64,000 nt of DNA, from contig NZ_JAALAA010000002.1 of NCBI RefSeq assembly GCF_011045035.1, positions 296,150 to 360,149 of the forward strand. Reading direction: 5' to 3'. The stretch is from Nocardioides turkmenicus (GTDB lineage: Bacteria; Actinomycetota; Actinomycetes; Propionibacteriales; Nocardioidaceae). The position numbers were made by a program, and so were the translations under genes. Below are positions 51,369 to 59,369 of the stretch, piece by piece; positions within the stretch are counted from its first letter, which is position 1, and the number at the start of each line of letters is the position of its first letter. The notes beneath the pieces were generated by a model that made no database searches, was not told the origin of the DNA, and saw only the letters and a list, made by a program, of their open reading frames with translations.

Positions 51369-51560
51369 AACAGGGTAGGTGTGATCTCGGACACCGATCC
51401 GATGGCGATCCGGAACCGTGCCGAGGAGCGGACCGAATGGCCGGAGGATCCCCGATTCGGCTGACATCGACCACGAGGAGTGGGACCCTGACCCGGGCCG
51501 CGCGGGTCGCGCGGGTCGCTCCAGACGCCGGCCGGTGGCCGGCGATCCGTCAGCCGCCGC

Positions 51561-52364
51561 TCAACGCGACGATCTCTTCGAGCCCCACGGCACCACATTG
51601 CCGGAGACGAACGTCCGCGATTCGGACCCGTCACGCTGGATCGGGAGCCCGATCATGCCGACGAGCTCTCCCAGATCGCTGATCGTCGGCCCACTCCACT
51701 CGGGATCCAGGTCGAACGCCGCGCCCGCGTCGGTCGCTTCCACCTGCTCGACCTCGTCGAGCGCCCGAGCCCCGAACCGCACCGCTCGCATCCCGACCGC
51801 CTCGGCTCCGCTCAGCTCACGGTCGGCGCCGTCTCCGACGTAGACGCACTCGCCGGTCCGCACCTTCAGTGCCGCCGCGGCGACGAGGTAGGCGCCCGAG
51901 TCGGGTTTGCGTACGCCGGTCTGGCAGGAGAACGAGACCGCGTCCAGGTGGTCCGCGAGCGGGCTCTGCGGCCAGATCGCGGCCGTCTCGGCCCCGCAGT
52001 CGGCGACGAGGCCGAGCTTGAACCCGCGTTTGCGCAGCGACTTCAGCGCCGGCAGCGCCCAGGTCGCCGCATGCAGGGAGAGCAGGTAGTTCGTCCGCCG
52101 CGCGATCGCGCTCTCCACCTGCGACTCGGTGGGCGACCCGCCGACCCGTCTGGCCAGGTAGCGCACGGTGTGGTGCACATCGGCCATCAGGCCGCGTACG
52201 CGTTCGTCGAAGGTCTCCTCGACCGCGGCCGCGAACGCACCCGGATCGACACCGAGATCGGCGCCCATCCCTCGGGACACCGCGGCGTGCTCGGCAGGAT
52301 GACCACTCGGGACGAGGGTGTCCTGCAGGTCGAAGAGGACCGCACGCACCCCGGCCTCGTCCAT
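51561..52364 (-). CDS. HAD-superfamily hydrolase with altered catalytic loop
   Basis: ATG at 52364 gives 267 residues. The HAD fold is clear: LFDLQDTLVPSGHP, GLVADCGAE, the Lys in TGVRKPDSGAYL and VYVGDGADRELSGAEAVGM. In place of the usual DxD, the loop reads Asp12-Leu-Gln14-Asp-Thr, so the acid/base Asp is Gln. That pattern is closer to dehalogenases and phosphonatases, or to non-catalytic members, than to phosphatases. It lies upstream of the urea/guanidine operon in the same direction, but 480 bases away. Confidence 0.85.
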   Translation of the reverse strand: MDEAGVRAVLFDLQDTLVPSGHPAEHAAVSRGMGADLGVDPGAFAAAVEETFDERVRGLMADVHHTVRYLARRVGGSPTESQVESAIARRTNYLLSLHAATWALPALKSLRKRGFKLGLVADCGAETAAIWPQSPLADHLDAVSFSCQTGVRKPDSGAYLVAAAALKVRTGECVYVGDGADRELSGAEAVGMRAVRFGARALDEVEQVEATDAGAAFDLDPEWSGPTISDLGELVGMIGLPIQRDGSESRTFVSGNVVPWGSKRSSR

Positions 52365-52445
52365 GGCCTCAGCGTAGCCAGGTTCGAATCTTTGCTGAAG
52401 AACTTCGAAGAATCCGTAAGGGTTACGTCGACCAGCGGTTTCCGG

Positions 52446-53135
52446 TCAGCAGCAGTCGCAGCCCTCATCGGTGCGACCCTCGACGACGAGCGCCTCAGCC
52501 GGCGAGCAGCACACCTCGCCTCGCCAGGCCTTCACGCCTTCCCCGACCGCGACGGCGGCGATGGTCAGGGCCGCGATGGAATCTGCCCACCACCATCCGA
52601 GCAGGCTGTTCAGCAGCAGCCCGAGCAGGAGCGCGGCCGACATGTAGGTGCACAGGAGCGTCTGCTTCGAGTCGGCGACGGCGGGGCGCGACCCGAGCTC
52701 GGTGCCCGTACGCCGCTGCACCCACGAGGCCAGCGGCATGACCAGCAGGCTCAGCACGGCGAGGCCGATACCGACGCCCGAGTGGTCCGCCGCCTGGCGC
52801 GTCAACAGGGCGGTCATCGCGTCGAAGCTCACGAAGGCGGCGAGGGCGAAGAACGAGCAGGCGATCACTCGCAGCGCCGCCAGCTCGCGCCGCTCGTGGT
52901 CGCGACCAGTGAACTGCCAGGCGACCGCGACCGCGGAGGCCACCTCGATCACCGAGTCGAGCCCGAATCCCACCAGCGCGGCGGACCCTGCTCCCACGCC
53001 GGTGACGAGGGCGACGACGGCCTCGATCACGTTGTACGCGATGGTGAAGGCCACCAACAGCCGCACGCGGCGTACGAGAACCGCTCTCCGCCCGGCGGTG
53101 GGACCGGCGAGGACGAGCTGCGCGGGCCGCCCCAT
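52446..53135 (-). CDS. Cation transporter with Cys-rich tail (CDF-like fold)
   Basis: ATG at 53135 (MGRPAQLVLAGPTAGRRAVL) gives 229 residues. About six helices, with acidic pairs in GFGLDSVIEVASAVAVAWQF and WWADSIAALTIAAVAVGEGV, match the two metal-site helices of CDF transporters. The large cytoplasmic C-terminal domain is missing; the protein ends EGCDCC, a likely metal-binding tail. It follows the larger CDF gene by 2 bases and belongs to one operon with the ArsR sensor. Metal probably Cd, Pb or Zn. Confidence 0.85.
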   Translation of the reverse strand: MGRPAQLVLAGPTAGRRAVLVRRVRLLVAFTIAYNVIEAVVALVTGVGAGSAALVGFGLDSVIEVASAVAVAWQFTGRDHERRELAALRVIACSFFALAAFVSFDAMTALLTRQAADHSGVGIGLAVLSLLVMPLASWVQRRTGTELGSRPAVADSKQTLLCTYMSAALLLGLLLNSLLGWWWADSIAALTIAAVAVGEGVKAWRGEVCCSPAEALVVEGRTDEGCDCC

Positions 53136-53137
53136 GC

Positions 53138-54052
53138 TCACCACGTCACCTCGAGGCACTGCGGCGTCGGCGCGGTCTCGGTCTGCAGGGTCGCGTGCTC
53201 GATGCGGTGCTCCGTCGCGAGCATCCGCTGCGCACGGGCGAGGACGTCCTGCGAGTCGGCGTCCTCGGCGAGCTCGAGGTGGGCGGTGGCGACGTTCATC
53301 CCGGAGGTCAGGGTCCACACGTGCAGGTCGTGGACGTCCTCGACGCCGGGGATCGACGTCAGGTCGGCCACGACGGCATCCATCTGCAGGCCATCCGGGA
53401 TCTCCTGCCCCAGCACGGCCAGGACCTCGCGGCCCAGCACGACGGCCCGGACCGCCACGAAGAGCCCGATGGCCACCGCGACACCGGTGTCCCACAGCGG
53501 CTCGCCGGTGAGCGCGACGATCACGCCCGCCACGATCACGCCGACACTGCCCGCGGCGTCGGCGACGACCTCGAAGTATGCACCCTTCACGTTGAGCGAC
53601 TCGGCGGCGCCGGCCCTCAGCAGCAGCATCGAGACGACGTTGACCACCAGCCCGACCGCACCGACCACCAGCATCGCGCCGGTCCGCACCTCGGTCTCGG
53701 CACCGATCCGCCCGATGGCCTCCACCACGACGTACGCCGCCACCCCGAGCATGATCAGCACCGTCAGCCCCGAGGCGAAGACCTCGGCGCGATAGGAGCC
53801 GTAGGTGCGCCGGCCCGTGGTGTCGGGCCGTGCCGCGATCCTGGTCGCGAGCAGGGCCGCGCCGAGCGCGACGACGTCCGCGCTCATGTGCCCGGCGTCG
53901 GAGAGCAGCGCGAGCGAGCCCGACCACACCCCGGCGACCAGCTCGACGACCAGATAGCCCGCGACCAGCACGAAGGTGAGCGCGAGCCGCGACCGGTACC
54001 TGCCGCCGGCGTGACCGGCGGCGCCGTGCCCGTGGCCGTGTCCGTGTCCCAT
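53138..54052 (-). CDS. Cation diffusion facilitator (Zn/Cd/Co efflux)
   Basis: ATG at 54052 overlaps the ArsR stop (TGATG) and gives 304 residues. The His-rich N-terminus MGHGHGHGHGAAGH binds metal. Six helices follow, with the site HMSAD (His55, Asp59) in helix 2 and EVVADAAG in helix 5, then a C-terminal ferredoxin-like domain (PGVEDVHDLHVWTLTSGMNV). It exports divalent cations by proton antiport. Confidence 0.93.
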   Translation of the reverse strand: MGHGHGHGHGAAGHAGGRYRSRLALTFVLVAGYLVVELVAGVWSGSLALLSDAGHMSADVVALGAALLATRIAARPDTTGRRTYGSYRAEVFASGLTVLIMLGVAAYVVVEAIGRIGAETEVRTGAMLVVGAVGLVVNVVSMLLLRAGAAESLNVKGAYFEVVADAAGSVGVIVAGVIVALTGEPLWDTGVAVAIGLFVAVRAVVLGREVLAVLGQEIPDGLQMDAVVADLTSIPGVEDVHDLHVWTLTSGMNVATAHLELAEDADSQDVLARAQRMLATEHRIEHATLQTETAPTPQCLEVTW

Positions 54053-54387
54053 CAGCAGCAACCCAGCTCGTCGGCGTCGCCGCAGGCCGCCTTGTCGGTG
54101 ATCAGGACCAGCCCGTGGAGATCGGCCAGAGCGTGGGCCACACGCTGGTCGACCAGCTCGTAGCGCGTACGCCGCCCCTCGGGCACGGCCACCACGAGAC
54201 CGCAGCCGCGCAGGCAGGCCAGGTGGTTCGACACGGCCTGGCGGGTCGCCCCGAGCGAGTCCGCCAGCTCGGCCGGGTACGCAGCACCTTCGCGCAGTCG
54301 CATCAGGATCCGGGCGCGGGTGGCGTCGGAGAGCGCGTGGCCGAAGCGCGCGAGCGCGTCCAGCGAAGCCGTCGTCGTGGTGACCAT
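54052..54387 (-). CDS. ArsR/SmtB-family metal sensor (CmtR-like)
   Basis: ATG at 54387 (MVTTTTASLDALARFGHALS) gives 111 residues. The winged helix reads ARILMRLREGAAYPAELADS, LGATRQAVSNHLACLRGCGL. Cysteines sit in the recognition helix region (HLACLRGC) and the tail (DKAACGDADELGCC), a pattern like CmtR, which senses Cd and Pb. It heads the operon with both cation exporters and probably represses it until metal binds. Confidence 0.92.
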   Translation of the reverse strand: MVTTTTASLDALARFGHALSDATRARILMRLREGAAYPAELADSLGATRQAVSNHLACLRGCGLVVAVPEGRRTRYELVDQRVAHALADLHGLVLITDKAACGDADELGCC

Positions 54388-54409
54388 GGGCAGAACAGTA
54401 CAGCGAATC

Positions 54410-54419
54410 CTGAATTCAG
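54410..54419. promoter_or_regulatory. Palindrome upstream of the arsR gene
   Basis: CTGAATTCAG is a perfect palindrome 22 bases before the arsR start, in an AT-rich stretch (ATCCTGAATTCAGCAATAC). It suits the ArsR autoregulatory operator. Confidence 0.5.
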
Positions 54420-54504
54420 CAATACCTGTACTCATGGCGGTGAGGTGACCCAGGCCACGTCCGCACCGGCTGGGAACCACCTCGGCTGGTGGGCTAGGCT
54501 CGAG

Positions 54505-54605
54505 GCACCGAAGGGGAGTAGTCCTCAACAGTCGCGTCGACACACTGGCCTCTGCGCCCGGCGCGATCGGCCACGACGTGGCGGACGAGACCTTCGACCA
54601 AGCAC
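54505..54605 (+). ncRNA. yybP-ykoY (Mn2+) riboswitch
   Basis: The conserved elements are present in order: GAAGGGGAGTAG (54510-54521), GTCGACACACTGG, and GACGAGACCTTCGACCA (54584-54600). CGAAGG (54509-54514) pairs with CCTTCG (54591-54596) as P1. This class binds Mn2+ and stands in front of Mn exporters, and the next gene is of the TMEM165/GDT1 family. Downstream, GGTGCTGGTCGAAGG (54621-54635) can pair with the 3' side of P1, giving the alternative fold. Confidence 0.9.
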
Positions 54606-54686
54606 CCGTATCAACACGACGGTGCTGGTCGAAGGACGCTGCACCCTCATGGGATTCCTCCGGCCGGCTCCGGAGAGGAACCCCCT

Positions 54687-55265
54687 GTGTACGCCTTCCT
54701 GCTGTCGACCGCCGTCATCTTCGTCGCCGAGCTCGGCGACAAGAGCCAGCTCATGGCGATGACCTTCGCCACCCGCTACCGCGCTCGGGACGTGATCCTC
54801 GGGATCACCGCGGCCACTGCGATCGTCCACCTCGCCTCGGTCGCCATCGGGGCGCTCATCGGGGACGCCTTCGCCGAGCACCAGCACTACATCACCATCG
54901 TCGCCGGGCTCGCCTTTCTGGTCTTCGCGGCCTGGACCCTGCGCGGCGACGAGCTCACCGAGGACGAGGCCAAGAAGGCGCGCAACAGCCGGGGCATGGC
55001 GATCGTCGCCGTCGGCATCGCGTTCTTCCTGGCCGAGCTCGGCGACAAGACGATGCTCGCGACGATCACCCTGGCCACCCAGGAGGGCTGGCTCGGCACC
55101 TGGATCGGCTCCACCCTCGGGATGGTCGCCGCCGACGCCCTCGCCATCGGCGTCGGCGCTCTGCTGGGCCGCAACCTTCCCGAGAAGGTGATCAAGTACG
55201 GCGCTGCCGCGCTGTTCGCGATCTTCGGGATCGTTCTCGTCCTGGACGGGGTCGTGCAGCTCTGA
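54687..55265 (+). CDS. TMEM165/GDT1-family (UPF0016) cation exporter, likely Mn2+
   Basis: GTG at 54687 lies 7 bases after GGAGAGGAA; 192 residues. Six helices carry the two signature motifs, VAELGDKSQLMAM (Glu15, Asp18) and LAELGDKTMLATI, related by duplication. Members export Mn2+ or Ca2+. The upstream yybP-ykoY riboswitch supports Mn2+. A hairpin, TCCTCCGG with CCGGAG, can mask the ribosome site. Confidence 0.93.
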   Translation: MYAFLLSTAVIFVAELGDKSQLMAMTFATRYRARDVILGITAATAIVHLASVAIGALIGDAFAEHQHYITIVAGLAFLVFAAWTLRGDELTEDEAKKARNSRGMAIVAVGIAFFLAELGDKTMLATITLATQEGWLGTWIGSTLGMVAADALAIGVGALLGRNLPEKVIKYGAAALFAIFGIVLVLDGVVQL

Positions 55266-55278
55266 TCCCGCCGCGCGG

Positions 55279-56511
55279 TCACGAGCGGTCGAGCGCCTCG
55301 ACCCGGCGGTTCAGGTAGCGCTGCTCCGGCACGCTCTGGGTCAGGCGCGCCGCCAGCACGTAGTGGTCCCGGGCCGTCGCAAGGTCGCCGGACTGCTCGA
55401 GCAGGTGCGCCAGCACGGCATGAGCCCGGTGGTGCCGCTGCATCGCCGGGTGCTCCAGCAGGTCGCGCACGATCTCGATCCCGTGCTCGGGGCCGAGGCT
55501 CATCGCCACGGCGACCGCGCGGTTGAGCGTGACCGCGGGCGAGGGTGCGACCTGGGCGAGCATCCCGTAGAGCAGGTTGATCTGGAGCCAGTCGGTGGCC
55601 TCGTACGACTCCGCCTCGGCGTGGACCGCGGCGATCGCGGCCTGCAGCTGGTAGCGGCCTACCGGCCCCTCCGGGAGCACCTCCTCCAGCAGCGCGACGC
55701 CCTCGCGGATCAGCTCGCGGTCCCACTGCGAGCGGTCCTGGTCCTTGAGCGGGATCAGGTCGCCTAGGTGGTCGACGCGCCCGCACGAGCGCGCCTGGGT
55801 CAGCAGCATGAGCGCGAGCAGACCGGTGGCCTCGTCGTGCTCCGGCAGGATGCCGCGCACCATCCGGGTCAGCCGGATCGCCTCCTCGGTGAGCTCGATC
55901 CCCTGCAGGTCCGGGCCGCTGGTGCGGGTGTGGCCCTCGTTGAAGATCAGGTGGCAGACGTCGAGCACGCAGGCGATCCGCTCGGGCAGCTCGTCCGGGG
56001 CCGGAGAGCAGAACACCTCGTCCTTCAGCGTCGCCCGCGCCCGGCTGAGCCGCTGTCCCATGGTCGCCTCCGGAACCAGGTACGCAGCGGCGATCTCCGC
56101 CGTCGTCAGCCCGCCCACGCACCGCAGCGTGATCGCGACCTGGGACGGCCGGCGCAGCGCGGGATGGGCGCACATCATCATCACCCGCAGGGTGTCGTCG
56201 TACGCCGAGCCGATCTCGGGAGCTGCCGGATCGGGGTCGTCGAGCCGCCGGGCCATCCCGTCGGCGAGCTCACGCCGGGTCCGGGCCGAGTCCGCTCGGA
56301 GCTGGTCGATCAGCCGCCGGTGGGCCACCCGGATCAGCCAGGCCCGCGGGTCGGCGGGCAGCCCGTCGCTGGACCAGCGCCGGCTGGCCGCGATCAGCGC
56401 CTCCTGGGCGGCGTCCTCGCAGTCGGGAAGATCGGGATGGACCCGGAGCAGGGCGCCGAGGACATGGGCGGACTCCTGCCGCCACACGTCCTCGACTCCC
56501 GTCACCGTCAT
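55279..56511 (-). CDS. ECF sigma factor, ECF42 group with TPR-like extension
   Basis: ATG at 56511 gives 410 residues and comes one base after the DGPF gene stop. Region 2 is DCEDAAQEALIAASRRWSSD, LPADPRAWLIRVAHRRLIDQ; region 4 is RRPSQVAITLRCVGGLTTAE, IAAAYLVPEATMGQRLSRAR. About 210 residues of helical repeats follow (HEATGLLALM type; PSPAVTLNRAVAVAMSLGP), the mark of ECF42. It has no anti-sigma factor; the C-terminal extension controls it. It is paired with a DGPF-domain gene. Confidence 0.93.
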   Translation of the reverse strand: MTVTGVEDVWRQESAHVLGALLRVHPDLPDCEDAAQEALIAASRRWSSDGLPADPRAWLIRVAHRRLIDQLRADSARTRRELADGMARRLDDPDPAAPEIGSAYDDTLRVMMMCAHPALRRPSQVAITLRCVGGLTTAEIAAAYLVPEATMGQRLSRARATLKDEVFCSPAPDELPERIACVLDVCHLIFNEGHTRTSGPDLQGIELTEEAIRLTRMVRGILPEHDEATGLLALMLLTQARSCGRVDHLGDLIPLKDQDRSQWDRELIREGVALLEEVLPEGPVGRYQLQAAIAAVHAEAESYEATDWLQINLLYGMLAQVAPSPAVTLNRAVAVAMSLGPEHGIEIVRDLLEHPAMQRHHRAHAVLAHLLEQSGDLATARDHYVLAARLTQSVPEQRYLNRRVEALDRS

Positions 56512-56512
56512 G

Positions 56513-56890
56513 TCAGTAGGTTGCCACCGGCCGGAGCTCGACCGTCTCACCGGGGCCACTGAAGCTGCGTACGACCTCTTCGGCTCGCTCCTGGGACTCG
56601 ACGTCGATCAGGAAGAAGCCGGCCAGATGCTCCTTCGCCTCGGAGTAGGGGCCGTCGGTGACGACCGGCTCGCCGGCGTCCCAGCGGTAGAGCTTCGCCG
56701 AGGCCGGATCAGCGAGCGCCTGCCCGCCGAGGAGCTCGCCGTTGGCCGAGAGCTCCTCCAGGATCCCCTCGAAGGCGGCGTTGAGCTTCTCCCTGGCCTG
56801 CTGCGGCAGCGACTGGAACTCGGGGACGAAGTCACCCGTCGGGTGACCCCACGGCTGCGGGTTGGAGTGGATCAGGATGACGTACTTCAT
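56513..56890 (-). CDS. DGPF/YCII-domain protein
   Basis: The 125 residues begin MKYVILIHSNPQPWGHPTGD and contain the signature VTDGPYSEAKEHLAGFFLID, with VRSFSGPGETVELRPVATY at the end. This YCII-like ferredoxin fold accompanies ECF42 sigma factors and is usually among their targets. Its reaction is unknown. It is translated just ahead of the sigma gene. Confidence 0.92.
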   Translation of the reverse strand: MKYVILIHSNPQPWGHPTGDFVPEFQSLPQQAREKLNAAFEGILEELSANGELLGGQALADPASAKLYRWDAGEPVVTDGPYSEAKEHLAGFFLIDVESQERAEEVVRSFSGPGETVELRPVATY

Positions 56891-57068
56891 GACTCTTCCC
56901 TTTCGTAGGCGCCTTCCGTAGGCGTGCTTACGGGGGATACGTCGTAGCCGGTCGGCGTAGTTCTACATGGTCCCAGAAATCGGGCTCGGAAACTTCCGTG
57001 CCGCGGAGTGGGTCTCCTCGGCGGAACCCTCTGCAGCGGCCGCCACCGATGTGGAAGGGTGACCGCTT

Positions 57069-57890
57069 GTGAATCCGGGAGCGTTCGAAGCAGTCGACGA
57101 ACGCCTGGTCTCCACCCTCGACGATCTGCTCGACCAGCAGTCGCTGGCTCCCGGCATCGTCGTCAACGCTCTCTTCAACCGGCTGGTGACCGCCGTGCTG
57201 AGCGTGCCCGAGTCGGCCGCCGACTCCGTGCTGGCCGGCTTGCCACCATCGCGTTCGCCTGAGCTCTTCCGCGCGGTGGCGTCGGCCGGCGAGCACGCCC
57301 TCGAGCAGGCGTGGGCCGACCGGATCGCACGCTCCCCCGACCCCGCGGCGGCGTTTGCCCAGTTCCCCTATCGGGAGAACTACCGGCTCCTCGTGGAGAT
57401 GGAGCTGCAGGCCGTACGCCGCCAGGGCCTCACGCCGCGACACGTCCTGCTCCTCGGCTCGGGGCCGTTGCCGCTGACCGCGCTCTGCCTGGCCGAGCAG
57501 GGCATCGCCGTGCACTGCGTCGACCACGACGCCGAGGCGATCCGGCTCTCCTCCGCCGCGTTCGGGCGCCTCGGTGCCGTCGGGGTGACCTTCGAGCACG
57601 CCGAGGCCGCGGCCGCCAACCCACCGCATCCCGTCGACGTCGTGCTCCTCGCCGGCCTGGTCGGGGCCGACGACGCCGCCAAGGCCGACGTGCTCGGCAA
57701 GGCGGTCACCCACCTCGCCCCGGACGGCCTCGTCCTGGCGCGGAGCGCCCGGGGGCTGCGTACGCTGCTCTATCCGCGGGTCGGCCCCGAGGCGCTCGCC
57801 GGCCTGACCGTCCTCGCCGAGGCCAATCCCGAGGTCGACGCCCCCGGGACCGACGTGATCAACAGCGCCATCCTGGCCAGACCTGTCTGA
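57069..57890 (+). CDS. Nicotianamine synthase-like enzyme
   Basis: GTG at 57069, after GGAAGGG, gives 273 residues. The motifs match nicotianamine synthases: FPYRENYRLLVEMEL (99-113), LLLGSGPLPLTALCLA (127-142), VDHDAEAIRLSS (151-162), DVVLLAGLVG (190-199) and VLARSARGLRTLLYP. These enzymes link aminobutyrate units from SAM to build metallophores such as nicotianamine and staphylopine. A plain methyltransferase is the alternative. No opine dehydrogenase gene is adjacent. It stands near several metal transport genes. Confidence 0.8.
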   Translation: MNPGAFEAVDERLVSTLDDLLDQQSLAPGIVVNALFNRLVTAVLSVPESAADSVLAGLPPSRSPELFRAVASAGEHALEQAWADRIARSPDPAAAFAQFPYRENYRLLVEMELQAVRRQGLTPRHVLLLGSGPLPLTALCLAEQGIAVHCVDHDAEAIRLSSAAFGRLGAVGVTFEHAEAAAANPPHPVDVVLLAGLVGADDAAKADVLGKAVTHLAPDGLVLARSARGLRTLLYPRVGPEALAGLTVLAEANPEVDAPGTDVINSAILARPV

Positions 57891-57893
57891 CGG

Positions 57894-58784
57894 TCAGCCC
57901 CGCGCGGGGTCGAGCACCTCTGCCTTGAGCTGGGCGGCCCGCTCGATCCGCTCGGCACCGGTCTCACCGAGGAAACGGGTGGGAAGGATGAACTCGTCGA
58001 ACCCGGCCTCGACGTACCGCCCGATCATGTCCTGCAGCTCATCGACGGAGCCGGTCTGGGTCATCCCGGCGGGACCCGGGTTGGCGCCGTCGAGATCCAG
58101 GTTGAGGTTGACGGTGGTTCTGATCGTCGACGGATCGCGCCCCACCTGCTCGCACGCCTCCATGAGCTTGGCCCGCACGCCGCCCGCGCTCTCGGGCGTG
58201 CCCCAGGTGTTCCACTCGTCGGCGTGCCGGGCGACGACCCGCAGCATCCGCGGACCCTTGGCACCGACCAGGATCGGCAGCGGCGAGGCCACCGGCTTCG
58301 GCTCGCACGGCGCGTCGGTGATCTGGAAGTAGGTGCCCTCGAACGTCGTCCGCGGCTTGTCGAGCAGCGACCGGGTGATCTCGATCGCCTCCTCGAACCG
58401 GTCGACGAGCACCTTCGCGCCCGGCAGGTCGATGCCGTACGCCTTGTGCTCGTTGATCTGCCAGCCCGCGCCCATGCCGAGCACGAAGCGGCCGCCGGCG
58501 ATGTGGTCGATCGTCGCCGACCGGTTCGCGAGCAGCGCCGGGTGATGGATCGTCGTCGGCGAGACGAGCGGCCCGATGCGTACGTTCTGGGTGGTCGCGG
58601 CCAGCGCCGGCAGGATCCCCCAGACCTCGTGCATCGGCCCGTCGTCGACCTCCTCGGTGCCGGTGTTGGGCATGTAGTGGTCGGCGACCCAGACGCCGTA
58701 CCAGCCGGCCTGGTCGGCCGCCTGCGCCTCGGCGAGGATGTCGGCGGTGGGATAGACGAGATTGGGCCACAGCGAGATCTTCAC
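57894..58784 (-). CDS. F420-dependent LLM-class oxidoreductase
   Basis: The 296-residue protein begins MKISLWPNLVYPTADILAEA, then GWYGVWVADHYMPNTGTEEV, IGPLVSPTTIHHPALLANRS, DHIAGGRFVLGMGAGWQINE and PLPILVGAKGPRMLRVVARH. These are luciferase-like TIM-barrel marks, and the GAGW stretch suits F420 users of actinobacteria. The substrate is unknown. It converges with the nicotianamine synthase-like gene, 3 bases away. Confidence 0.9.
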   Translation of the reverse strand: MKISLWPNLVYPTADILAEAQAADQAGWYGVWVADHYMPNTGTEEVDDGPMHEVWGILPALAATTQNVRIGPLVSPTTIHHPALLANRSATIDHIAGGRFVLGMGAGWQINEHKAYGIDLPGAKVLVDRFEEAIEITRSLLDKPRTTFEGTYFQITDAPCEPKPVASPLPILVGAKGPRMLRVVARHADEWNTWGTPESAGGVRAKLMEACEQVGRDPSTIRTTVNLNLDLDGANPGPAGMTQTGSVDELQDMIGRYVEAGFDEFILPTRFLGETGAERIERAAQLKAEVLDPARG

Positions 58785-58916
58785 GATCCCAACCTACCCA
58801 CCCCAGAAATCCCGTCAGAAATATTCTTGGCAACGTTGTCGATCCCGCGTAGACCTCGTTCGACCAAGGGGTGAACGGGCCGGCAAGACGGCCCGACCGA
58901 CACAGGAGATACCGAG

Positions 58917-59342
58917 ATGCCGAAGTACATGCTGATCTGGCGCACCGTCGACGAGGACAAGATGAACGCCGCGATGTCCGAGATCCCCTTCGAGGAGATG
59001 CTCGAGAAGATGGGCCGGATCAACGACGAGCTCATCAAGGCCGGCGTGCTGCTCGCCATGGAGGGCCTGGACCCCGAGGAGCACACCGTCGTCACCTACG
59101 CCGACGCCGACCAGCCGGTCGTCACCGACGGCCCCTACGGCGAGACCAAGGAGCTCTTCGGCGGCTTCTACCTGATCTCCGTCGCCTCCAAGGAAGAGGC
59201 CATCGAGTGGGCCAAGCGGATCGGCTACTTCCCCGGCTCCGCCGTCGAGATCCGCCGGGTGCCGACGATCGACGAGTTCCCGCAGGACAACCCGTGGATC
59301 CAGCAGGAGCTCGAGTGGCGGACCAAGAACGGGCAGCTCTGA
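58917..59342 (+). CDS. DGPF/YCII-domain protein, second copy
   Basis: ATG at 58917 follows AGGAGAT; 141 residues beginning MPKYMLIWRTVDEDKMNAAM, with signature VTDGPYGETKELFGGFYLIS. It is the same family as the protein at 56513 but clearly diverged. It precedes an ECF42 sigma gene by 27 bases. Confidence 0.92.
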   Translation: MPKYMLIWRTVDEDKMNAAMSEIPFEEMLEKMGRINDELIKAGVLLAMEGLDPEEHTVVTYADADQPVVTDGPYGETKELFGGFYLISVASKEEAIEWAKRIGYFPGSAVEIRRVPTIDEFPQDNPWIQQELEWRTKNGQL

Positions 59343-59369
59343 GGGCCGAGATCACCACAGGAGAGACCG

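Larger units (their letters stand above)
51082..51560. other. Upstream region of the urea/guanidine operon
   Basis: About 480 bases, lower in G+C than its surroundings. It carries two palindromic operators (listed separately) and presumably the operon promoter. I looked for the guanidine-I (ykkC) riboswitch, which is common before such operons, and did not find its CUAGGGUUCCG core. A short plus-strand frame (51158-51370) has no ribosome site and is not supported. Confidence 0.5.

Noticed and set aside
51158..51370. Short plus-strand frame between the two operators
   Set aside because: No ribosome site, no recognisable fold, and it overlaps the second operator copy.
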